Assembly: GCF_020181595.1 (NCBI RefSeq) | Contig: NZ_CP084028.1 | Span: 1,795,544 to 1,859,543 of the forward strand | From: [Mycobacterium] vasticus | GTDB lineage: Bacteria > Actinomycetota > Actinomycetes > Mycobacteriales > Mycobacteriaceae | DNA: 64,000 nucleotides | Direction of reading: 5' to 3' | Notes under the pieces: model-generated | What the model saw: only the letters and a program-made list of their open reading frames with translations | Databases searched by the model: none | Told to the model about the DNA's origin: nothing | Translations under genes and position numbers: made by a program | Part shown: piece after piece, positions 9,606 through 18,201 of the stretch | Layout of the letters: each line of letters opens with the position of its first letter | Position numbering within the stretch: position 1 is the first letter of the stretch

Positions 9606-10430
9606 ATGTCCGCACTTGATGCCATTGATGATTGGCCGGTAGGTCACGCGGCCGCCGCGGTGGTCGGCCCGCAGGGGGTGCTGGCGTTTCACGGTGATAC
9701 CGCGCGGCCGTTTTATCTGGCGTCGGTGACCAAACCACTGGTCGCCCGGGCCGTGCAGGTCGCGGTCGAGGAGGGCGCCGTCGAACTCGACACTCCGGCG
9801 GGGCCGCCCGGTGCCACGGTGCGGCATCTGCTGGCGCATGCCTCCGGGTTGTCTGCAGACTCCGAGAAGGTGCTGGCCAAGCCCGGGGTCCGCCGGGTCT
9901 ACTCCAACCACGGCTTCGCGGTGCTGGCCGCGGCGGTGCAGGATGCGTCGGGGATCGAGTTCGGGCGGTATCTGACCGAGGCGGTGTTCGAGCCGCTGGG
10001 CATGTCGGCCAGCCGGCTGGACGGGGGGGCCGCGGCGGCCGGCTTCGGCGGCACTTCGACGGTCGCGGACCTGGCCGCCTTCGCCGGTGACCTGTTGACG
10101 CCGGTCACGGTGTCACGGGAGCTGCATGCCGAGGCCATTCGTGTGCAGTTTCCCGGTCTGGACGGTGTCTTGCCTGGTTACGGACCGCAGCGGCCCAACG
10201 ACTGGGGGCTGGGCTTCGAAATCCGCGACGGCAAATCCCCGCACTGGACGGGTGCGGCCAACTCGCCGCGGACGTTCGGTCATTTCGGTCAGTCCGGTAC
10301 GTTGATCTGGGCCGATCCGGCGATCCAGCGGGCCCTGGTGGTGCTTACCGACCGTGATTTCGGGGACTGGGTGACGCCGCACTGGCCGGCGCTTGGTGAT
10401 TCGGTGGTGTCGGAGTACGGCCGGGACTAG
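9606..10430 (+). CDS. Serine hydrolase, beta-lactamase/PBP-like
   Basis: 274 residues with the class C beta-lactamase/DD-peptidase fold: nucleophile motif S40-V-T-K43, second motif Y99-S100-N101, and a GHFGQSG box near the end in the KTG position. There is no signal peptide, so it is probably cytoplasmic, like many EstB-type esterases of this family. The ATG at 9606 follows the AraC gene by 10 bp, suggesting one transcript. Activity could be esterase or amidase; resistance function is unlikely without export. Confidence 0.8.
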   Translation: MSALDAIDDWPVGHAAAAVVGPQGVLAFHGDTARPFYLASVTKPLVARAVQVAVEEGAVELDTPAGPPGATVRHLLAHASGLSADSEKVLAKPGVRRVYSNHGFAVLAAAVQDASGIEFGRYLTEAVFEPLGMSASRLDGGAAAAGFGGTSTVADLAAFAGDLLTPVTVSRELHAEAIRVQFPGLDGVLPGYGPQRPNDWGLGFEIRDGKSPHWTGAANSPRTFGHFGQSGTLIWADPAIQRALVVLTDRDFGDWVTPHWPALGDSVVSEYGRD

Positions 10431-10554
10431 CCAACAGGCGTCCCACAAGGCACAATAGACACATCGGTAACTAGCTAAACAGCAGTATCAGCGCTCTTGA
10501 GGTTCCACCAGGTCGTTGGGGAAGACGTCCCTCGTGGATCCGAAGGAGCAACTG

Positions 10555-11076
10555 ATGCGTACGACGAATCAATTCGCCGACGTGACCAGCGGTGTGGTGT
10601 ACATCCACGCATCGCCTGCTGCGGTGTGCCCACATGTCGAGTGGGCACTGACCTCGACCCTGGGGTCGCGTACGGCGCCGGCGAAGCTCAACTGGACGCC
10701 GCAACCGGCCATGCCTGGGCAGCTGCGCGCGATCGTTAACTGGGTCGGCCCGGTGGGTACCGGCGCGCAGTTGGCCAGTGCGCTGCGCTCGTGGTCGGTC
10801 CTGCGTTTCGAGGTCACCGAGGACCCCAGCTCCGGGGTGGACGGTCAGCGATTCAGCCACACGCCGCAACTGGGATTGTGGAGCGGGGCGATGAGCGCCA
10901 ACGGCGACGTGATGGTGGGCGAGATGCGGCTTCGAACCATGCTGGCCGCCGGCGCCGACGCGCTGGCCGCGGAGCTGGAGACGGTGTTGGGCAGTGCCTG
11001 GGACGAGGCGCTGGAGCCCTACCGCGGCGGCGGCGACGGCGCGGAGGTGTCCTGGCTCAGCCGCGGTGTGGGCTGA
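10555..11076 (+). CDS. DUF3145 family protein
   Basis: 173-residue soluble protein that starts MRTTNQFADVTSGVVYIHAS and matches the actinobacterial DUF3145 family along its length. AAGGAG sits about 7 nt before the ATG at 10555, which fixes the start over an in-frame upstream codon. No catalytic motif is visible. It is a single gene, followed by a strong palindromic 3' repeat and a convergent lipid-kinase gene. The function is unknown; conservation in actinobacteria suggests housekeeping. Confidence 0.85.
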   Translation: MRTTNQFADVTSGVVYIHASPAAVCPHVEWALTSTLGSRTAPAKLNWTPQPAMPGQLRAIVNWVGPVGTGAQLASALRSWSVLRFEVTEDPSSGVDGQRFSHTPQLGLWSGAMSANGDVMVGEMRLRTMLAAGADALAAELETVLGSAWDEALEPYRGGGDGAEVSWLSRGVG

Positions 11077-11082
11077 GTTTCT

Positions 11083-11149
11083 CCCGCGAGCGTGCACAAA
11101 CGTCCGGCAAACCCGCAGGTTGAGGTGGACCTTTCTGCACGGTCGCGGG
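11083..11149. repeat. Palindromic intergenic repeat, likely bidirectional terminator
   Basis: A long imperfect inverted repeat: the left arm begins CCCGCGAGCGTGCACAAAC and the right arm ends TGCACGGTCGCGGG; about 20 of 23 outer positions pair. It fills the gap between two convergent genes (ends 11076 and 11150). Related elements occur at 30043-30106 and more weakly at 18571-18634, each just after a gene end. It has no U tract. A terminator or mRNA-end role is inferred from placement. Confidence 0.65.
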
Positions 11150-12049
11150 CTATTGCGGCCGCAGTATCCGCAGCGCGCCCGGCACCGCTGACACCGTGAC
11201 CGGCAGCGGGGCGACGTAGTCCCCATCGGCGTAGGCGTTGATTCCGGGGCATTCCACTCGAATCGTGTTGGCCCGCCGGGTGCTCACCTCGTCGAGATTC
11301 ACATGCGTGCCCTTGAACACGGTGGGGAACAGCCGGATCAGCTTGGTGCGTGAACCCGAGTGCACCATCGTGACGTCGAGCAGGCCGTCGGCGTGATCGG
11401 CGCCTGGGCAGATCAGCATGCCGCCGCCGTAGCTGCGGGTGTTGCCGAACGCCGCCAGCGTCAGTTCGATGTCCAGCGGTGCGTCGTCGTCGAAGGTCAG
11501 CCGGAATGGCAGCAGGCGCAGCTTGGACATCTCGGCCACCATCGCCACGTTGTAACGCATCCGGCCGTGCGGCCAGCGCATCCGGTTGACCCGGTCGCTC
11601 ACCAGCGAGTCGAAACCGGCCGCCATCACCGTGCCGAACCAACTCACCGCGCCGTCATCGCCGACGATCCGGCCCAGATCGACTGTCTCGCTCCAGCCCT
11701 CGGCAATGACATCGGCGGCCGCTTCGGGATCGCCGGTGGGCAAACCGTATTCGCGGGCGTGGTCGTTGCCGGTGCCGGCCGGGATGATGCCCAGCGGCAC
11801 ATCGCCCTGCGCCAGGGACTGCAGCGCCAGCGAGATGACACCGTCGCCGCCGGCCACCACCACGGCGCCGGTCCCGGCCGCCAGCGCCTCGTCCAGAAGC
11901 CGGCGTGCGTGCTGCGGGTCTGCGCCGACGATGTGGTGCACGTTCACGCCGCGCTGCTGGAAGCGCGTGATGGCCCGCTCGGCCGCGTGCCGGGCATTGC
12001 CGTGTCCGGCAGCCGGGTTGGTCAGCAAGGTGATGTGGCCGATCGTCAT
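11150..12049 (-). CDS. Diacylglycerol kinase family lipid kinase (Rv2252-like)
   Basis: 299 residues of the DAGK catalytic fold: GGDG at 67-70 and AGTGND at 91-96 are the nucleotide-binding motifs, and the C-terminal ADGDYVAPLP block is typical. Rv2252 of M. tuberculosis phosphorylates diacylglycerol and feeds phosphatidylinositol mannoside synthesis; the same role is likely here. The ATG at 12049 overlaps the FAD oxidase stop in ATGA, so the two are coupled, as in Rv2251-Rv2252. An upstream in-frame extension lies inside the oxidase gene and is rejected. Confidence 0.88.
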   Translation of the reverse strand: MTIGHITLLTNPAAGHGNARHAAERAITRFQQRGVNVHHIVGADPQHARRLLDEALAAGTGAVVVAGGDGVISLALQSLAQGDVPLGIIPAGTGNDHAREYGLPTGDPEAAADVIAEGWSETVDLGRIVGDDGAVSWFGTVMAAGFDSLVSDRVNRMRWPHGRMRYNVAMVAEMSKLRLLPFRLTFDDDAPLDIELTLAAFGNTRSYGGGMLICPGADHADGLLDVTMVHSGSRTKLIRLFPTVFKGTHVNLDEVSTRRANTIRVECPGINAYADGDYVAPLPVTVSAVPGALRILRPQ

Positions 12050-13665
12050 GGGATCAGTTTGCCGGGGTTGAGGATTCCCGCCGGGTCCAGCGTGGCCTTC
12101 ACCGCGCGCAACACCTGCACACCCAGCTCGCCCACCTCGTCGCGCATCCAGGGCCGGTGGTCGGCGCCGACGGCGTGGTGGTGGGTGATGGTTCCGCCGG
12201 TGCGCATGATCGCTTCGCTGGCAGCGGTTTTCGCGGCCCGCCACTGCTCGATCGGATTACCGCGCTGCCCGGCCACGACGGTGAAATACAGCGACGCGCC
12301 GGTCGGATAGACGTGCGAGATGTGGCACATGACCAACGCCGGGGTGCCGGTGTCTGCCAGCGCAGCGGTCAGGGCTTCGGTGACGGCGGCCTTGAGCGCG
12401 GGAACATTCGACCAGTCGGTGGCGGTCTCCAACGTCTCGCAGAGCGCTCCGGCGGCCAGCAGCGAATCGCGCAGGTAGGGCGCGCCGAATCGGCCGTGCT
12501 CCCAGGCCCGGGCCGGCTCCTCGCCCAGGGAGGTGCCGCCGTTTGCGGCCAGCAGCGCACGGGTCTCGGCGTGCCGGGCATCGGTGTGCTCGGCGGTGCC
12601 CTCGAAGAGCGTGATCGCCAAGCAGCCGCCGGTGATCTGTTGCTCGCCGATCTGCTCGGTGCTGGCCAGGTTGACCCCCGTCTCGGCTTCGTCGGAGAGC
12701 CGCACGACGGTCGCTCCGGTGCCGGTCTGGGTGATCGCGCGCAGCGCCGCGGCGCCGGTGGTGAAGTCCGGGAACGACCACGCCTCATAGCGGGTGGTCG
12801 CCGGAACCGGATGCACCCGGACCCGCACCCGGGTGATGATCCCGAACAGTCCCTCCGAACCGAGCAGCAGCTGACGCAGATCCGGACCGGCCGCCGAGCC
12901 GGGAGCGCGGCCCACGTCCAGCACGCCGGCCGGAGTGATCGCCCGCAGCCCCCGGACCATGTCGTCGAACCGGCCGTAACCCGCCGAGTCTTGACCGGAC
13001 GACCGGGTGGCGGCGAACCCGCCGATGGTGGCGAACTGGAAGCTCTGGGGGAAATGGCCGAGGGAGAAGCCGCGCTCACCGAGCAGGCGTTCGGCCTCCG
13101 GGCCGGTGACCCCGGCGCCGAGTTCGGCTTCGCCGGAGACCTCGTCGAGGCTGTGCAGTTCATCGAACCGGCGCAGGTCGAGTGAGATCACGGCTTCGAA
13201 GTCGCCGCGGATCGGGTCGAGCCCGCCCACCACGCTGGTGCCCCCGCCGAACGGGACCACCGCGATTCCGTGCCGGCTGCAGTAGTCCAGGATCGCCGCG
13301 ACCTCGTCGTCGGTGCCGGGCAGCAGCACCGCATCGGGCGCATCCTGGACGCCGGAACCATTGCGGCGCAACAGGTCCAGGGTCGACTTTCCTCCGGCCC
13401 GCAATAGCCGGCCGTGGTCGTCGGCCCGGCAGTACTGCTCGCCGACGATGCCCGCCAAAGCTTGTCGGTGCGGCTCGGCCAGCGACGAGGGCCGCAACCG
13501 GACCTGGCCTGGATCGGGTTCGGCGGCCGCGGTGCCGTCGACGCCGAGCGCGGCCTTGAGCAGACTGCGAATGCCGTCGGACAGCGGTTTGGCCGCCGCG
13601 GGGTCACCCCAGGCGTTCCACTTCATCGGGGGGGTCAGGTCATCCTGAGCGTCGGGCCGTGTCAT
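12046..13665 (-). CDS. FAD-binding oxidase (Rv2251-like, alkyl-DHAP synthase type)
   Basis: 539 residues. The N-terminal MKWNAWGDP block and the PCMH-type FAD domain with VPFGGGTSVVGG (about 135-150) place it with alkyldihydroxyacetonephosphate synthase-like and D-lactate dehydrogenase-like flavoproteins; the C-terminal half carries HHHAVGADH, an active-site histidine cluster. It probably oxidises a 2-hydroxy acid or acts on a DHAP ester; mycobacteria are not known to make ether lipids by the plant/animal route, so the substrate is open. Its start lies 17 bp from the divergent TetR gene, so that regulator probably controls it. Confidence 0.82.
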   Translation of the reverse strand: MTRPDAQDDLTPPMKWNAWGDPAAAKPLSDGIRSLLKAALGVDGTAAAEPDPGQVRLRPSSLAEPHRQALAGIVGEQYCRADDHGRLLRAGGKSTLDLLRRNGSGVQDAPDAVLLPGTDDEVAAILDYCSRHGIAVVPFGGGTSVVGGLDPIRGDFEAVISLDLRRFDELHSLDEVSGEAELGAGVTGPEAERLLGERGFSLGHFPQSFQFATIGGFAATRSSGQDSAGYGRFDDMVRGLRAITPAGVLDVGRAPGSAAGPDLRQLLLGSEGLFGIITRVRVRVHPVPATTRYEAWSFPDFTTGAAALRAITQTGTGATVVRLSDEAETGVNLASTEQIGEQQITGGCLAITLFEGTAEHTDARHAETRALLAANGGTSLGEEPARAWEHGRFGAPYLRDSLLAAGALCETLETATDWSNVPALKAAVTEALTAALADTGTPALVMCHISHVYPTGASLYFTVVAGQRGNPIEQWRAAKTAASEAIMRTGGTITHHHAVGADHRPWMRDEVGELGVQVLRAVKATLDPAGILNPGKLIP

Positions 13666-13675
13666 GCGTTACAGT

Positions 13676-13689
13676 ATTACATATGTTGT
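13676..13689. promoter_or_regulatory. Short palindrome between divergent oxidase and TetR starts
   Basis: ATTACATATGTTGT has a perfect 8-bp core (ACATATGT) and weaker flanks. It lies across the 17-bp gap between the two start codons and includes the TetR ATG. With so little room, both mRNAs are probably leaderless or overlapping, and TetR binding here would block both. A candidate operator only. Confidence 0.35.
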
Positions 13690-14261
13690 CAATCAGTAAT
13701 GACGAGCAAGTCGACGTCGGGGAGCGGATCCTCGACGCCGCCGCGAGCTGTCTGCTCGCTTTGGGCGTCGAGCGGGTGACGCTGGCGGCTATCGCGCGCC
13801 GCGCCAGGGTCAGTCGTCCCACGGTGTACCGGCGATGGCCCGACAGTCAGTCGGTGATCGCCGCGCTGCTCACCGCCCGGATCACCGCCGCCTGGACGGA
13901 GCTGGCGCAACCGGGAACCGGGCGCGAGGCGCTGGTGAGGCGGATCGTGGCGGTGGCGGCGCGGCTGCGCCGTGACGAAGTGGTGATGCAGGTGCTGCAT
14001 CACGCACCCGATTTGGCGATGGTCTACATCGCCGAGCGGATGGGCGCCAGCCAACGGCGGCTGATCGACCTGGTCTCCGCCGAGCTCGCCGCTGCCCAGG
14101 GCGGCGGCGGAGTGCGGCCGGGCGATCCGCGTCAACTCGCCGCGATGTGCCTGTTGACCACCCAGTCGGCGATCCAGTCGGCGCAGGTCGTCGCGCCGAT
14201 CCTGGATGAGGACGCGCTCTCGGACGAACTGGCCTACGCACTGAACAGGTACCTGTCGTGA
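13683..14261 (+). CDS. TetR family regulator (Rv2250c-like)
   Basis: 192 residues. The N-terminal TetR HTH is clear: GERILDAAASCLLALG helix 1, then TLAAIARRARVSRPTVYRRW. The C-terminal part is a variable ligand-binding domain. The ATG at 13683 starts just before the HTH and is preferred over an upstream in-frame GTG, which would overlap the oxidase start. The stop overlaps the glpD start (GTGA), so the pair is coupled. It likely autoregulates and controls both glpD and the divergent oxidase/lipid kinase pair; the inducer is unknown. Confidence 0.87.
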   Translation: MLSISNDEQVDVGERILDAAASCLLALGVERVTLAAIARRARVSRPTVYRRWPDSQSVIAALLTARITAAWTELAQPGTGREALVRRIVAVAARLRRDEVVMQVLHHAPDLAMVYIAERMGASQRRLIDLVSAELAAAQGGGGVRPGDPRQLAAMCLLTTQSAIQSAQVVAPILDEDALSDELAYALNRYLS

Positions 14262-15799
14262 TGCCCGACGGCACCGCTCTCAATGCCGCCCGCCGCACAG
14301 CCGATCTGACGGCTTTGGCGGAGCGCCCGGTTGTTGATGTCGTGGTGATCGGCGGGGGCATCACCGGCGCCGGCATCGCCCTGGACGCCGCCACCCGCGG
14401 CCTGCGTACCGTGCTGGTCGAGAAACACGACCTGGCATTCGGCACCAGCAGGTGGAGCTCCAAGCTTGTGCACGGCGGACTGCGGTACCTGGCCACCGGC
14501 AACGTGGGCATCGCGCGGCGCAGTGCCATCGAACGCGGGATCCTGATGACCCGCAACGCGCCTCACCTGGTACGGGCCATGCCTCAGCTGGTGCCGCTGC
14601 TCGGCTCCATGCCCCGGCGAGACCGGGCGCTGGTGCGCACCGGGTTCCTGGCCGGAGATGCGCTGCGCAGGTTGGCCGGCACGCCGGCCGCGGTGCTGCC
14701 GCGGTCGCGGCGGATCTCCTACGACGAGGCCATCGGGCTGGCGCCGACGGTGCGCCGGGACGGCCTCGACGGCGGGTTGCTGGCCTATGACGGCCAACTG
14801 ATCGATGACGCCCGACTGGTCGCGGCGGTGGCCCGGACCGCCGCCCAGCACGGCGCGCGGATTCTCACCTATGTTGCGGCGTCACACGCCACCGGTGAAT
14901 CGGTGCGGCTGACCGACCAGGTCTCCGGCCAGTCCTTCGACGTCGCCGCGCGTGCCGTGATCAACGCGGCCGGGGTGTGGGCCGCCGACCTCGACCCGGC
15001 GCTGCGGTTGCGGCCGAGCCGGGGCACCCACCTGGTGTTCGACGCAGCGGCGTTCGGCAACCCGACCGCCGCGCTGACGGTGCCGATACCTGGCGAGCTC
15101 AACCGGTTCGTGTTCGCCATGCCCGAACAGCTCGGCCGGGTCTACCTGGGGCTCACCGACGAAGAGGCGCCCGGCCCGATTCCCGATGTACCGCAGCCGA
15201 CTTCGACGGAAATCGCGTTCCTGCTCGATACGGTCAACACCGCGTTGGAGACCGCACTGAGCGTCGCCGATGTCCGCGGCTCCTACGCCGGCCTGCGCCC
15301 GTTGATCGACACCGGGGAGGGCCGCACCGCCGACGTCTCACGCAACCACGCCGTTGTCGAATCCGACTCCGGAGTGCTCAGCGTGATCGGGGGCAAGCTG
15401 ACCGAATACCGGCACATGGCCGAAGACGTGTTGGATCGGGCTGTGCGCTTACGGGGCCTGAGCGCCGCGCCATGCCGGACCCGCGACCTGCCACTGGTCG
15501 GTGCGCCGGGCAACCCGGGAGTCTCCGAATCCCCGGCCCGCGCACTGCCCGAATCGCTGGTGGCGCGCTTCGGGGCGGAGGCGGCCAACGTGGTCGCGAC
15601 GGCCACCTGCGCGCGGCCGGAAGAACCGGTGACCGAGGGCATCGACGTGATCCGCGCGGAGTTCGAATACGCCGTCAGCCACGAGGGTGCGCTGACCGTC
15701 GAGGACATCGTCGACCGCCGGACCCGCATCGGCCTGGTGCCCGCCGACCGGGAGCGGGGCATCGAGGCGGCGCGGGAGTTTGTCGCGACCACCCGGTGA
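14258..15799 (+). CDS. glpD: Glycerol-3-phosphate dehydrogenase
   Basis: 513 residues, full length for aerobic GlpD. VVVIGGGITGAG at about 28-39 binds FAD, LVEKHDLAFGTSRWSSKLVHGG is the family signature, and GLRPLID plus VIGGKLTEYRHMAEDV in the C-terminal half are characteristic. It oxidises glycerol-3-phosphate to dihydroxyacetone phosphate and passes electrons to menaquinone at the membrane. The gene starts at GTG 14258 or ATG 14261; both overlap the TetR stop. It corresponds to GlpD1 in the syntenic M. tuberculosis position. Confidence 0.92.
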   Translation: MMPDGTALNAARRTADLTALAERPVVDVVVIGGGITGAGIALDAATRGLRTVLVEKHDLAFGTSRWSSKLVHGGLRYLATGNVGIARRSAIERGILMTRNAPHLVRAMPQLVPLLGSMPRRDRALVRTGFLAGDALRRLAGTPAAVLPRSRRISYDEAIGLAPTVRRDGLDGGLLAYDGQLIDDARLVAAVARTAAQHGARILTYVAASHATGESVRLTDQVSGQSFDVAARAVINAAGVWAADLDPALRLRPSRGTHLVFDAAAFGNPTAALTVPIPGELNRFVFAMPEQLGRVYLGLTDEEAPGPIPDVPQPTSTEIAFLLDTVNTALETALSVADVRGSYAGLRPLIDTGEGRTADVSRNHAVVESDSGVLSVIGGKLTEYRHMAEDVLDRAVRLRGLSAAPCRTRDLPLVGAPGNPGVSESPARALPESLVARFGAEAANVVATATCARPEEPVTEGIDVIRAEFEYAVSHEGALTVEDIVDRRTRIGLVPADRERGIEAAREFVATTR

Positions 15800-15810
15800 G
15801 TCGAGCCCAG

Positions 15811-15830
15811 ACGAAACTGATCCGTATCGT
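15811..15830. promoter_or_regulatory. 20-bp palindrome, candidate TetR operator upstream of own gene
   Basis: ACGAAACTGATCCGTATCGT pairs with its own reverse complement at 16 of 20 positions. It lies between the glpD stop and the TetR start. The same left half, ACGAAACTGAT, recurs in front of the flavin monooxygenase (16502-16521). A shared operator for this TetR is a strong inference. Confidence 0.6.
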
Positions 15831-15845
15831 CTAAACTGGCGCGTT

Positions 15846-16463
15846 ATGGGAGCCGAGTCGCCCGCATCGCGACCGAGCCGCAGTCGGGGCCGTCTCGACC
15901 GGTCTCGTGACCCCGCGATTCTCGACGCGGCGTTGCAGGGCGTGGCCGCGGTTGGGTACGACCGCTTGACCATGGACGACATCGTGGCTCGCGCCGGCGT
16001 CGGCAAGGCAGCGATATACCGGCGTTGGCCGTCCAAGGCCGTCGTGGTGGCCGATGCAATAGCGCACTGGCGGCGGCGACAGGGGCCGGTCGATCCGCCC
16101 GATACGGGGAGCCTTCGTGGCGACATCGAGGCTCTGGTCGACATGTCGCCGGAATTCGACGAATACGGCATGGGAACAATGCAAGTCATTGTGGGTGTGG
16201 CGACCGCTGCGATGCACGATCCGGTGCTCGCAGCTGCCCTGGACGATTTGGTACTGGACCCGCCGCGTCACGTGCTCCGGGTGTTGCTTGACCACGCGCT
16301 GGCGCGCGGCGAGATCCCAGCCGGGCGCGACATGAGTCTGATCCCCGACGTCGCGTTGAGTCTCAACGTGCTGCGCGTGATGACCGGTCGGCCAGTCGAC
16401 CGGGTCTTTATCCGCCGGGTGCTGCAGGACGTCATCCTGCCGCTGGTCGGCTCCCCGGACTGA
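15846..16463 (+). CDS. TetR family regulator
   Basis: 205 residues. An Arg/Ser-rich N-terminus leads into the TetR HTH (AALQGVAAVGYDRLTMDDI, then GVGKAAIYRRWPSKAV at about 48-63). The C-terminal domain resembles TetR_C_11-type ligand domains. The ATG at 15846 is 16 bp after a 20-bp palindrome. The neighbouring monooxygenase carries a related site at its promoter, so this regulator probably represses both itself and that enzyme. The inducer is probably the monooxygenase substrate or an analogue. Confidence 0.87.
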   Translation: MGAESPASRPSRSRGRLDRSRDPAILDAALQGVAAVGYDRLTMDDIVARAGVGKAAIYRRWPSKAVVVADAIAHWRRRQGPVDPPDTGSLRGDIEALVDMSPEFDEYGMGTMQVIVGVATAAMHDPVLAAALDDLVLDPPRHVLRVLLDHALARGEIPAGRDMSLIPDVALSLNVLRVMTGRPVDRVFIRRVLQDVILPLVGSPD

Positions 16464-16501
16464 TCGGTTGCGTGTCTCGCCAGAGCGTGCCAGTCTGGCC
16501 T

Positions 16502-16521
16502 AACGAAACTGATTAGTTCCG
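16502..16521. promoter_or_regulatory. Candidate TetR operator upstream of flavin monooxygenase
   Basis: AACGAAACTGATTAGTTCCG contains AACTGATTAGTT, a near palindrome, and shares 11 consecutive bases (ACGAAACTGAT) with the palindrome at 15811. It ends 18 bp before the monooxygenase ATG, in promoter position. Confidence 0.55.
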
Positions 16522-16539
16522 CCTGTGGTGGAGGTGGCG

Positions 16540-18201
16540 ATGAACGACGTCCCGGTTCCGGTACTGATCGTCGGTGCCGGCGCGGCCGGCCTGACCGCCT
16601 CAGCGTTGTTGACCAAACATGGCGTGCGGTCGCTGGTGGTCGAGAGGCGCAGGGAGGTCTTCATCTACCCGAAAGCCCGCAATCTGAGCTTCCGGAGTCT
16701 GGAGATCCTGCGCGGGCTGGGACTCGCCGAACAGGTCCACGCGGTCGCCGATGGCATGTCAGGCATGCTCACCAAGACCTCGCTCAGCAGTGCGGAGACG
16801 AGGCAGGCCTTCGACGTCGACGCGATCTTCGCGCCGTTCGATGGCCTGAGCCCCGAGCCGTCCGCGCAGTACTGTCCGCAGAGCGCGCTGGAGCCGATGC
16901 TGCTGGAGTACAGCCGCGGACACCGCAACCGGATTCGCTATGGGACCGAGCTCAGTTCGTTCGAGCAGGATGAAACCGGCGTCACCGCAGTGATTCGTGA
17001 CCGGGATTCGGGTGCTCGCGACACTGTGCGCGCTGAGTATCTGATTGCTGCCGACGGCGTGCACAGCCCAATCCGCGACACCCTTGGCGTGCCGACGTCG
17101 GGACACGGGGCGTTGCCGATCTACGTCGTCTTCATCTACTTCCGGGGGCCCTGGCGACAATTCGTCCCACAACTCGGTGACGGTGACGCCATCCACGTCG
17201 AAAACGACTGCGTGAAAGGTATTTTCCTGCCGGTGCGCGACGACTTCGGCATGCTGGCCACCACCTACCTGCCCGGGCAGGGCGAGTCCGCGGAGCAGTT
17301 CACCGCCGACCGCTGCCGCGAGATGCTCCGCGCGGCGATCGGTGAGCCCATCGACGTCGAGATTGTCGCGGCCACGCCGTGGCAGCCATACGAGCGTGTC
17401 GCGGACCGGCTCCGCTGCGGCAGGGTGTTTCTCGTCGGCGATTCGGCTCACGCCATGCCCCCGTTCAAGGCCGGCGGTGCCAACTGCGCCATCCAGAGTG
17501 CGCACAATCTGGCCTGGAAGTTGGCGGCGGTGCTGAACGGCATGGCCGCTCCCGAGCTACTGGACACCTACCAGGCCGAGCGGCACCCGATCGGGCGATT
17601 CAGCGCACGCCAGTCGCTCACGGGGCCGTCGGTGCACCTGCTATGGCGAGACGACACCGATCCGAGACTTCCCGCCGACGAGGAGGCGCCGATGTTCGAT
17701 CTGCTCATTGGTCATCGATACCGTTCGGCCGCAGTGCTTTCCGGCGATCCGGTTCCGACGGATCCCGACGCCGTGTCGCTGGTGAAGGAATTGCGCGGCC
17801 AACCCGGCACCCGGGTCCCGCACGTGTGGCTGCAACACGGGGGGCAACGGGTTTCGACTCTTGACCTACTCGGGCCGGGTTTCACGGTGCTGACCGGTCG
17901 TGACGGTGGACCGTGGCGGGTCGCGGTGTCGCACGCATCGGAGGCGCTGGGAGTCCCACTGGATTCGCATCGGATCACCGACGAGCAGTGGGCGGGTGCC
18001 ACCGGACTGGCACCAGACGGCGCGTTGCTGATCCGCCCGGATGACTTCGTGGGCTGGCGCGCCGAGACATTGCCGGCCGACCCCGGCGTCGAGTTGCAGC
18101 GGGCGCTGACCGCGATCCTCGGTGGTGGCCGAGCTCCTACAGGTAGCGGCGGACCCGGCTGCGGTACTCGGCGTATTCGCGGCCGTAGTGCTCCCGCATG
18201 A
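16540..18201 (+). CDS. FAD-dependent aromatic-type monooxygenase
   Basis: 553 residues of the p-hydroxybenzoate hydroxylase/MhpA group: FAD motif VGAGAAGL at 11-18, a DG motif (AADGVHSPIR), and GDSAHAMPPFKAGGAN near 299 that binds FAD ribityl. The C-terminal thioredoxin-like domain is present. The ATG at 16540 is supported by GGAGGTGG upstream; a GTG at 16525 is possible. It hydroxylates an aromatic or polyketide-like substrate using NAD(P)H and O2. The last ~25 residues (after AILGGG) are low-complexity and run antisense through the broken methyltransferase, so the natural stop may have been lost. Confidence 0.85.
   Translation: MNDVPVPVLIVGAGAAGLTASALLTKHGVRSLVVERRREVFIYPKARNLSFRSLEILRGLGLAEQVHAVADGMSGMLTKTSLSSAETRQAFDVDAIFAPFDGLSPEPSAQYCPQSALEPMLLEYSRGHRNRIRYGTELSSFEQDETGVTAVIRDRDSGARDTVRAEYLIAADGVHSPIRDTLGVPTSGHGALPIYVVFIYFRGPWRQFVPQLGDGDAIHVENDCVKGIFLPVRDDFGMLATTYLPGQGESAEQFTADRCREMLRAAIGEPIDVEIVAATPWQPYERVADRLRCGRVFLVGDSAHAMPPFKAGGANCAIQSAHNLAWKLAAVLNGMAAPELLDTYQAERHPIGRFSARQSLTGPSVHLLWRDDTDPRLPADEEAPMFDLLIGHRYRSAAVLSGDPVPTDPDAVSLVKELRGQPGTRVPHVWLQHGGQRVSTLDLLGPGFTVLTGRDGGPWRVAVSHASEALGVPLDSHRITDEQWAGATGLAPDGALLIRPDDFVGWRAETLPADPGVELQRALTAILGGGRAPTGSGGPGCGTRRIRGRSAPA

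Noticed and set aside
9486..9606. Upstream start for the serine hydrolase
   Set aside because: It would overlap the AraC gene by over 100 bp and encode non-conserved residues; the ATG at 9606 is preferred.
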